NCBI GenBank assembly: GCA_023428515.1
Contig: JAEYXI010000447.1
Span: forward strand, 1 to 20,794
DNA length: 20,794 nucleotides
Direction: 5' to 3'
From: Pseudomonadota bacterium
GTDB lineage: Bacteria; Pseudomonadota; Alphaproteobacteria; Rhizobiales; Rhizobiaceae
Shown: in pieces, positions 12,957 through 20,794 of the stretch
Layout: every line of letters starts with the position of its first letter
Position numbering within the stretch: position 1 is the first letter of the stretch
Translations under genes and position numbers: made by a program
The notes under the pieces: generated by a model
What the model was told of the DNA's origin: nothing
Seen by the model: the letters and a program-made list of their open reading frames with translations, nothing else
Databases searched by the model: none

Positions 12957-13724
12957 TTACCCAGGGCTGCAGTTGCTGCCATTGCTTGGCTGCGGGCGCT
13001 CCGGCCGGCCGGCTCCGCCCGGATCGGTCCGTTGCAGGCCGTTACCCGCGCCGGCCAGGCCACAGCTGCCGCTGGCAAAGCCGTAGAAGCCGCGCGTCAA
13101 GCGCTGCCTGCCCGACAGGAACGGAAAGGCGCTGTTGGTGCCGACGCTCTGGAAGATAGTGCGGTCGACCCGTACGGCGTCGCTGACACCGCCGCTAGGT
13201 GTCGCGATCACGACGTCGCAGCGACGGCGCAGTTCCTGGCAGCCGTTGACGCCGCAAAATTGCGCCGCGCCTTCAAGCAGCACGACCGAGGTGAGGCCGC
13301 CCGGGCCGACAAAGATGTCGAGCCGCGTGCCGCGCACGCCGATGGTGCCCGCCGGCGTAACGATCTCATAGGCCTGCGACTTCGACTTGCCGCTGATCCA
13401 GCGGAAGGAGCCCCGCGCCGCATTGAGCGTGAGCTGGTTGAACGTATTCGAATCGTCGAAGACGAAGCGGTCGATAACAACAGAGGAACTGCCGCCAACG
13501 GCGAACTTGGTGCCGTCCCGGAAGGTGAATTCGCCAAGCCCGCTTTGCGACGTGGTGATGCGCTCGTCCCGGTAGACCGGAGACTTGATCGCCAGAGGCC
13601 CGCCTGCTCCCGTCACCGACGTCTTGACGAGCGTTGCCTGCCCCACCTGCTCCTGGGCAAACGCAACTGACGTCGACAGAAGAGCAGCTAGTGTCGCGAT
13701 CGTCTTATTTGCCAACCCCCGCAT
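12957..13724 (-). CDS. Secreted FecR-domain protein
   Basis: This 255-residue predicted periplasmic protein has a signal peptide (1-23, cleavage at AFA|QE). A FecR domain follows at about 50-155: YRDERITTSQSG, FRDGTKFAVGGSS, ARGSFRWISGKS, then VTPAGTIGVRGTRLDI, and VVLLEGAAQFC, which is the usual end. Cysteines at 157, 162, 169, 221 and 252 and a Gly/Pro-rich tail follow. It has no anti-sigma N-terminal domain or transmembrane anchor, and no FecI-type sigma gene is nearby. It therefore resembles the stand-alone FecR-domain proteins, whose role is poorly known, rather than a true FecR. The ATG at 13724 has GGAG 6 bases upstream. An earlier ATG at 13736 overlaps the porin stop by one base and would add four residues before the signal peptide. 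It is probably co-transcribed with the porin. Confidence 0.88.
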   Translation of the reverse strand: MRGLANKTIATLAALLSTSVAFAQEQVGQATLVKTSVTGAGGPLAIKSPVYRDERITTSQSGLGEFTFRDGTKFAVGGSSSVVIDRFVFDDSNTFNQLTLNAARGSFRWISGKSKSQAYEIVTPAGTIGVRGTRLDIFVGPGGLTSVVLLEGAAQFCGVNGCQELRRRCDVVIATPSGGVSDAVRVDRTIFQSVGTNSAFPFLSGRQRLTRGFYGFASGSCGLAGAGNGLQRTDPGGAGRPERPQPSNGSNCSPG

Positions 13725-13735
13725 ATGACTCTCCA

Positions 13736-14992
13736 TCAGCCGCCGAAATTCGCCTGGGCTCGAACGAAGAAACCCCAGTTCTCCGTCGGGACCTCTCTGC
13801 CGTAGTTCCAAGGCTCTGCGCTCCAGGCCTGGAACGCGTCGTTGAAGTTGTCGATGTACGCGATCTCGGGCGTTATGCCGAAGTTCGGGACGAGTTCGTA
13901 AGCGACGTTGGCCACGACGGCGAAATCCTCCATCTGGTCGTAGGAAACCTGCAGATTGAAGGTTGCCTTGTCGGTCAGCATGAAAGAACCGCCGGCCCAG
14001 AGCGCCCAGTTCCCACCCCATGGCGCGTAGTAGTTCGGGCTGTCCTTGACCTCGACTTCGGTCCAACTCGAGCCGTTCCAGTATTCCCAGTAAAATGGAG
14101 GGTAGTAGTCCGAATCGTAAGTCGACCATCCCACCATCGCGAAGAGCGACAGCCTGTCGGTTGGGTAGAAATCGACGCGTGCCTTGATTGCGCCCTCCTC
14201 CCACACCGAATCGTAGGCGGCCACAAGCGATACGCCGCCCCACGCGCCCTGCCAGCCGACGCCGCCGACGAGATGAGGCATATAGCTGTCCAACGTATAC
14301 AGGTTGGGATCATCGAAGTCCGGCGCCAAGAACGGGGCGATCAGATTTCCATCGCCCACCTCCAGCGCTACCGTCACGCCAAATCCGCTATCGTTTGCCC
14401 AGCCGTAGGCCATCTGGTGCGTGCCGTAGGGACCGTAGCCGATGATGTCGTCGTTGATGACACCACCGCCGTATCCGGTGAAGGTGGAGAATAGCGAATC
14501 CGTCTTGCCGATCCGAAAACCGCCGAGTTGCAGATACGCGTGCTCAATGGAGACGTTGGTTACCGCGTCGGTGAAGGCGTAATTCTCGAACTGAGGAACG
14601 ACCGCTTCCGTCTCCCATTCGAAATTGATCGCGGCGTAGGTACGCAGCGTGCCGAGTTCGGTCTCGGCACGGGAATCAAGCCTCAATTGGAATCGCGCCC
14701 GCGTGTCGTAAGTGTCGTTGAGGTTCGGATCATACCAGTAGCCAGGATCCTCTTTGTCGAGGACGTTGTTCAGGCCGAACGCTCCGCCACCTACGTCCAT
14801 GCGGATATAGCCGCTGACCTTCAGGCAGGTCTCGGTGCCGGGAATATAATAGAAGCCGACGCCATAGGTGTCGCAGATCTGGACATATTCCATCGGCTCG
14901 GGTTCGGCGATCACGACGGCGTCCGCCGCCTGGGCACCCGGGACCGCAACGAGGGCCGCAGCCGACCCTAAAATCAGACGCTTGAAACGCAT
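13736..14992 (-). CDS. Outer-membrane porin, Porin_2 (rhizobial RopA/Omp2-like) family
   Basis: This 418-residue outer-membrane beta-barrel porin has a signal peptide at 1-22 (cleavage AQA|AD). The mature start carries the family signature ICDTYGVGFYYIPGTETC, then LKVSGYIRMDVGGG. Alternating beta-strand segments run through the rest, including DTRARFQLRLDSRAETELG and TLRTYAAINFEWET. A tyrosine/tryptophan-rich segment around residues 290-325 (PPFYWEYWNGSSWTE) is probably an external loop. The chain ends NFGG, so the usual terminal phenylalanine recognised by the Bam machinery is displaced by two glycines. The ATG at 14992 has GGGGGA upstream; the frame stays open to 15199 but that part lacks a signal peptide. 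The FecR-domain gene follows directly. Confidence 0.92.
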   Translation of the reverse strand: MRFKRLILGSAAALVAVPGAQAADAVVIAEPEPMEYVQICDTYGVGFYYIPGTETCLKVSGYIRMDVGGGAFGLNNVLDKEDPGYWYDPNLNDTYDTRARFQLRLDSRAETELGTLRTYAAINFEWETEAVVPQFENYAFTDAVTNVSIEHAYLQLGGFRIGKTDSLFSTFTGYGGGVINDDIIGYGPYGTHQMAYGWANDSGFGVTVALEVGDGNLIAPFLAPDFDDPNLYTLDSYMPHLVGGVGWQGAWGGVSLVAAYDSVWEEGAIKARVDFYPTDRLSLFAMVGWSTYDSDYYPPFYWEYWNGSSWTEVEVKDSPNYYAPWGGNWALWAGGSFMLTDKATFNLQVSYDQMEDFAVVANVAYELVPNFGITPEIAYIDNFNDAFQAWSAEPWNYGREVPTENWGFFVRAQANFGG

Positions 14993-15195
14993 TCCGATTC
15001 CCCCACCCGCAACGGATGCCATGATGCCATATGGAAGGGGGTGTCGAGTCTCCCGCCCCTTGCCGCCGGGTACTTTTTCCAGCACCGGGCGTGCTGCCGC
15101 AACGACAACCTTTGATGGAAGCTCGAGATACGTCTGCTTCGGCCCGCTTATGTGGCGATTTTGCAACAATCCGGGCCTTAAACAGCCTTTTTGCC

Positions 15196-16557
15196 TCAAT
15201 CGGACGGGAGGACGGCCCTACCCTGCACCCAAACGGATGCGATGTCGTCACGCGTTGCATTGAGCACGATCTTGCCGACCACGTCCTCCGGCGTGTCGAG
15301 ATCCGGCCAGACGCGGAATGGGCTTGCCGGTCTCGCCGTATCGACCGCGACGGCATCGAAATGGAAACCCGGTTCGAATTTGCCGACCGGCAGGCCGAGC
15401 GCCTCGCCGCCTCCTGCGGTGGCCAGCCAGAACGCCTCGGCGACCGTCACATGCGGTTCCGAGGTGCCTCGCATCGAAGCAGTGCGATCGGGGTCCACGC
15501 CGCCACTTCTGGCCCGCGAGGCCGACAACGCATGGCGGCAGCCATCGAGAACGGACGGACTGTGCCCACCCGAGATATCGGTGCCCAGTCCGGTGCGGAC
15601 GCCCATGTCCAGCGCGCGCCGAAGCGGGAAGACGGCGTTGGCGAAATAGAAGTTGGACAGCGGGCAATGGGCAACGGCCGCGCCCGTCTCGCGGATCAGC
15701 GAGAGGTCGGAATCGCTGACGAAATTGGAGTGTGCAAGAACGGTGTGCTGGCGCAGCAGGCCGAAATCGCGCAGCGCCTCGGCGTCGGTACGGCCGAGGC
15801 GCCCAGCGACGAAGTCACGCTCCCAGTCACTTTCCGAGCAGTGCGTCTGGACGAGGCAATCCGTCTCCGCGGCAAGCGCGCCGAGACCTTCGAGCAGCGC
15901 ATCCGTGCAACTCGGGATGAAGCGAGGCGTGATGACCGGACGCACCAACGCATCGTCGTGGCCGGCGAGCGCACGGACGCGGGCGATGAAATCGCGCATG
16001 TCGGCGACCGAGGTGGAAGCATCGACATCGCGATAATAATCCGGGCACTGATCGGGGTCGTCCATGGCAACCTTGCCGACGAAGGCGCGCTGTCCCTCCT
16101 CGAGGCAGATCTCTGCCAGGGCCAGCGACGCCTCCATGTGGATGGTCGCGAAATAGACCGCCGTTGTGGTGCCATGGGCAAGGAGGCTGCGCACGAGATC
16201 GCGATAGACGGTGCGCGCAAAGCCGACGTCGGAATAACGCGCCTCCAAGGGGAAGGTATAAGTCTGCAGCCAGACCTCCAGCGGCGCGTCGAGCGCCTTG
16301 CCGAGTTGCGGCCATTGCGGGGCGTGGACGTGCAGGTCGACGAGACCGGGCATGAGAAAAGTGCCGGGCGGGAGCTCGGTCAGGCGGCCGGCCTGGCGCG
16401 CATCATCCACAAGCTTGTCGAAGGCAGCATCGCCGGCGCGGAGAACCCGCTCTATCCGCCCGTCTGAATCAACAGCGACGGCGGCCTGCGGCATGACGTC
16501 GAACCGGCCACGCTCAGGCGCATGGAACATCGCTCCTGAGATCACGCCGTCACGCAT
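15196..16557 (-). CDS. guaD: Guanine deaminase
   Basis: This 453-residue cytoplasmic, metal-dependent amidohydrolase should convert guanine to xanthine and ammonia. Metal and substrate residues are in place: PGLVDLHVHAPQW with His76 and His78, PRFIPSC (211-217), LVQTHCSESDWE with His239, VLAHSNF with His276, HCPLSNFYF, and GLGTDISGGHSPS with Asp327. The length fits bacterial guanine deaminases (about 430-460). The ATG at 16557 has GGAAG just upstream. It diverges from an NCS2 nucleobase permease across 177 bases, which supports a role in purine salvage or use of purines as a nitrogen source. No xanthine dehydrogenase genes are in this window. A different amidohydrolase substrate is possible but the motif set strongly favours guanine. 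Confidence 0.93.
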   Translation of the reverse strand: MRDGVISGAMFHAPERGRFDVMPQAAVAVDSDGRIERVLRAGDAAFDKLVDDARQAGRLTELPPGTFLMPGLVDLHVHAPQWPQLGKALDAPLEVWLQTYTFPLEARYSDVGFARTVYRDLVRSLLAHGTTTAVYFATIHMEASLALAEICLEEGQRAFVGKVAMDDPDQCPDYYRDVDASTSVADMRDFIARVRALAGHDDALVRPVITPRFIPSCTDALLEGLGALAAETDCLVQTHCSESDWERDFVAGRLGRTDAEALRDFGLLRQHTVLAHSNFVSDSDLSLIRETGAAVAHCPLSNFYFANAVFPLRRALDMGVRTGLGTDISGGHSPSVLDGCRHALSASRARSGGVDPDRTASMRGTSEPHVTVAEAFWLATAGGGEALGLPVGKFEPGFHFDAVAVDTARPASPFRVWPDLDTPEDVVGKIVLNATRDDIASVWVQGRAVLPSD

Positions 16558-16676
16558 CGATTCTTCCTTCGTTCAAAATGCAGACTCCATCATCGGCAAG
16601 CCGGCTACAAAACTGGTGGCAACCGGAAAGTCATTCGCTTTTTTCGAGAAAATCGCGCCGTCCGACTTTAGTCTAT

Positions 16677-16686
16677 CGTCCGGACG
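16677..16686. promoter_or_regulatory. Candidate operator in the guaD/permease divergent region
   Basis: CGTCCGGACG is a perfect 10-bp palindrome about 50 bases upstream of the permease start. A related half, CCGTCCG, lies about 20 bases to its left. The 16558-16734 region must hold both divergent promoters; no strong -35/-10 pair was found. A regulator-binding role is inference. Confidence 0.3.
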
Positions 16687-16734
16687 GCGGGATTCCAGAG
16701 AGCATTTCCGCGATTCCTATGGGGAGGGACACGA

Positions 16735-18087
16735 ATGACTTCGCAAAGCTATGAGGGGACGCTGGTCGCGGGGCCGGACGATCCCATCCCGCCCGGCCGT
16801 GCGGCCTTTCTCGGCCTGCAGCACGTGCTGGCGATGGATGTCTATATCGTGCCGTTCATCATCGCCTCGGTGCTGGCCTTCAGCGTGCCCGATTCAGCCG
16901 CCTTCATCCAATCGGGTTTCCTCGCCGCCGGTATCGCCACGCTCATCCAGTCGCAGTGGATCATGAAGCTGCCGGTCGTGCAGGGACCGTCCTATGTGCC
17001 GATCGGCGCGGTGCTCGCCATAGCCTTCGGCGCGGGCGGCGGCGTGGCGGGGCTCTCGGCGGTGATCGGCGCGCTCATCCCGGGCGCCATCATCGTCGCG
17101 CTGCTCGGCGTGACCGGCCTGTTCCACAAGATCGTGGCGCGGTTGGTGCCGCCGCTGGTGGGCGGGACCATCATCATCGTGGTCGGCATCGCGCTGATGC
17201 CCGTGGCGCTCAAGGAGAACATCTTCACCGTCTATGGAACGGCGACCGTCGACCAGAACATTGCCCTGGCGGCGATCGCAGCGCTGCTCTTGGTCGGTTG
17301 CATCGTGATCGGCCTGGCGATGGGTGCAAAGGGCAACTGGCTGAGGCTGTCGTCGGTCATCATCGCGCTGGTCGGCGGCTGCATCGCGGCGTCGTTCATG
17401 GGACGCTTCAGCATCCAGCCGGTGCTCGACGCGGGCTGGTTCAGCATGCCGCGCATCGCCTTCGTCAATTTCGACGTGAGCTTCTCGGTGCCGGCGATCC
17501 TGACGATGATCGTCGTGTACCTGGTGGTGCTTGCCGAGACGACCGGCACGTGGTTTGCCGTCGGCGCCGTGATCGACAAGCCGCTCTCCAACGAACAGCT
17601 GGATCGCGGCGCGGTCGGCGAAGGCTTGGGATGCCTGGCGAGCGCTGCACTCTGCAGCACGCCGGTGACCGGCTACTCGTCGAATGCCGGCATCATCGCC
17701 ATCACCGGCGTCGCAAGCCGTCTGGCGTTCGCGGCCGCGGGCGTGCTGCTGGTGATCTTCGGCCTGATCGGCAAGCTGGCGGCGGCCATAGCCGTCATAC
17801 CGGTGCCGGTCATCGGCGGCGTGTTCGGCGTACTCTGCGCGGTCATCGCCATCAACGGCTTCCGCGTCGTGCGGACCGCGGCGCTCACCGAGCGCAACGT
17901 CTTCGTGGTCGGGCTGCCGATCCTGATGGCGCTGTTCGCCACCATGGTGCCGAAGGAGTTCGTGGACACGCTGCCCGACCTCGTTCGCTACCTGCTCGGG
18001 TCTTCGATCGCCTTCGGTGCGGTCTGGGCGATCGTGCTCAACCTCATCCTCCCGGAAGAGAAGCACGAAAACGGGGCCAAGGCCTGA
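16735..18087 (+). CDS. NCS2 family nucleobase permease (uracil-xanthine permease type)
   Basis: This 450-residue inner-membrane symporter should import a purine or uracil with protons. Most of the chain is membrane-embedded, with about 12-14 segments. Family landmarks are GLQHVLAM with His30 in the first helix, VQGPSYVPIGA (82-92), the substrate-binding helix LVVLAETTGTW with Glu268, and the later STPVTGYSSNAGI with Asn317. The last differs from the NNG form usual in characterised xanthine permeases. The ATG at 16735 has GGGAGG 7 bases upstream. The guanine deaminase gene diverges from it, so guanine, hypoxanthine or xanthine are the likeliest substrates; uracil cannot be excluded. It ends against a bidirectional terminator shared with the HU gene. 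Confidence 0.92.
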   Translation: MTSQSYEGTLVAGPDDPIPPGRAAFLGLQHVLAMDVYIVPFIIASVLAFSVPDSAAFIQSGFLAAGIATLIQSQWIMKLPVVQGPSYVPIGAVLAIAFGAGGGVAGLSAVIGALIPGAIIVALLGVTGLFHKIVARLVPPLVGGTIIIVVGIALMPVALKENIFTVYGTATVDQNIALAAIAALLLVGCIVIGLAMGAKGNWLRLSSVIIALVGGCIAASFMGRFSIQPVLDAGWFSMPRIAFVNFDVSFSVPAILTMIVVYLVVLAETTGTWFAVGAVIDKPLSNEQLDRGAVGEGLGCLASAALCSTPVTGYSSNAGIIAITGVASRLAFAAAGVLLVIFGLIGKLAAAIAVIPVPVIGGVFGVLCAVIAINGFRVVRTAALTERNVFVVGLPILMALFATMVPKEFVDTLPDLVRYLLGSSIAFGAVWAIVLNLILPEEKHENGAKA

Positions 18088-18148
18088 CGATCCGGGTTGG
18101 CGCGCCTCCAGAAGATGCGCCAACCCATCTTTCAGATGCCGGACAAAG

Positions 18149-18175
18149 AAAAAGCCGGGACAAGCCCGGCTTTTT
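18149..18175. terminator. Bidirectional intrinsic terminator between permease and HU genes
   Basis: AAAAAGCCGGG (18149-18159) and CCCGGCTTTTT (18165-18175) make an 11-bp perfect stem with a 5-base loop. T-runs on both strands suit termination of the plus-strand permease and the minus-strand HU gene. Confidence 0.85.
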
Positions 18176-18195
18176 CGTCGTCAGATTGCGGTCAA

Positions 18196-18468
18196 TCAGT
18201 TGACCGCGTCCTTGAGACCCTTGCCGGCCGAGAATTTCGGCACGGTGCGAGCAGGGATCTTGACCGCAGCGCCGGTCTGCGGGTTACGGCCCGTCGAAGC
18301 GGCGCGCTTGGAAACCGTGAAATTGCCGAAGCCGACCAGGCGTACGTCCCCGCCCTTCTTCAGTTCGCCGGTGATCACGGAAAAGACCGCGTCAACTGCC
18401 GACTGCGCATCGCCTTTTGAAATGTTAGCTGCATCGGCGACGGCAGACACTAGCTCGTTCTTGTTCAT
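18196..18468 (-). CDS. hupB: DNA-binding protein HU
   Basis: This 90-residue nucleoid protein binds DNA as a dimer without sequence preference and bends it. It begins MNKNELVSAVADAANISKGD and contains the conserved core VRLVGFGNFTVSKRAAS. The arm tip GRNPQTG has Arg61-Asn62-Pro63, the proline that intercalates into DNA, and is followed by VKIPARTVPKFSAGK. The length is exactly the family norm. The ATG at 18468 has a GGAAGGGAAG purine tract upstream; the open frame before it is non-coding leader. It lies downstream of lon with a terminator between, as is common in alphaproteobacteria, so it should have its own promoter. A weak candidate is TTGGTT, 17 bases, TAAAGT on the minus strand of the leader. 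Confidence 0.97.
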   Translation of the reverse strand: MNKNELVSAVADAANISKGDAQSAVDAVFSVITGELKKGGDVRLVGFGNFTVSKRAASTGRNPQTGAAVKIPARTVPKFSAGKGLKDAVN

Positions 18469-18599
18469 AAAACTTCCCTTCCATGAGAAAACCGGGACAA
18501 GAGACTCATCCGGCAGGAACCGGACTTTAGAAAGAACCGGCTCCGCAACCAAGCGGTAAAAACGATAAAAACCCTGGAAATCCGGGCTTTTTTCACAAA

Positions 18600-18624
18600 A
18601 AAGCCGGGCGCGAGGCCCGGCTTT
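18600..18624 (-). terminator. Intrinsic terminator of lon
   Basis: On the minus strand a stem of AAAGCCGGGC/GCCCGGCTTT (18624-18615 with 18609-18600) with a 5-base loop runs into a six-T tract. It lies about 33 bases after the lon stop. Sequence just beyond it (18585-18593) can pair with the distal arm and compete with this stem. Confidence 0.85.
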
Positions 18625-18656
18625 CATGTGCTGCAGCGCAGCAGACGACCAAGAGG

Positions 18657-20794
<2,138 letters not shown>

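Noticed and set aside
12957..13724. FecR-domain protein as an iron-signalling anti-sigma factor
   Set aside because: It has a cleavable signal peptide and no cytoplasmic anti-sigma region, and no FecI-like sigma gene or TonB receptor is nearby.
16558..16734. Purine riboswitch upstream of guaD or the permease
   Set aside because: The three-way-junction core and conserved loop sequences of the purine aptamer are not visible on either strand.
16894..18123. 409-codon minus-strand open frame opposite the NCS2 permease
   Set aside because: Composition is almost entirely Arg/His/Asp/Ala repeats with no domain; it is the antisense of a clear membrane protein.

Overview
The window reads as chromosomal DNA of an alphaproteobacterium, most likely Rhizobiales (Mesorhizobium/Phyllobacteriaceae-like). 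The grounds are high GC, a Porin_2-type rhizobial porin, the order lon then hup(HU), and GC-rich palindromes of the kind common between rhizobial genes. No integrase, transposase, CRISPR array or phage gene was seen. No gene-free stretch exceeds 300 bases; the longest are about 200-250 bases.

Left half (1-10532, all minus strand): one nine-gene transcription unit. It starts at a promoter with a consensus -35 box, whose -10 lies inside a palindromic LacI-type operator; a second operator sits 73 bp upstream. Gene order is LacI-family regulator, Gfo/Idh/MocA oxidoreductase, fused-subunit CoA-transferase, enoyl-CoA hydratase/isomerase, aldehyde dehydrogenase, then a CUT1 sugar-type ABC transporter (binding protein, two permeases, ATPase cut by the left edge). 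The first four genes overlap each other by 4-8 bases, as do the two permeases. A strong hairpin precedes the binding-protein gene and a REP-like palindrome cluster follows it. Sugar-type uptake combined with CoA-thioester chemistry, without a kinase, hydrolase or classical aldolase, does not match a pathway I recognise. It is the best candidate here for an undescribed catabolic system.

Middle (10560-12960): two paralogous small secreted four-cysteine proteins of unknown function and an SDR dehydrogenase, all minus. Then come tRNA-Asp(GTC) on minus and tRNA-Val(TAC) on plus, diverging, and a bidirectional terminator.

Right half (12957-20794): a secreted FecR-domain protein directly follows a Porin_2 porin (minus). 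Guanine deaminase (minus) diverges from an NCS2 nucleobase permease (plus), forming a purine uptake/deamination pair. HU (minus) follows Lon protease (minus), which is cut by the right edge. Terminators with the same AAGCCGGG/CCCGGCTT core lie at 12920, 18149 and 18600. The one downstream of lon can form a competing hairpin with sequence further along the transcript.
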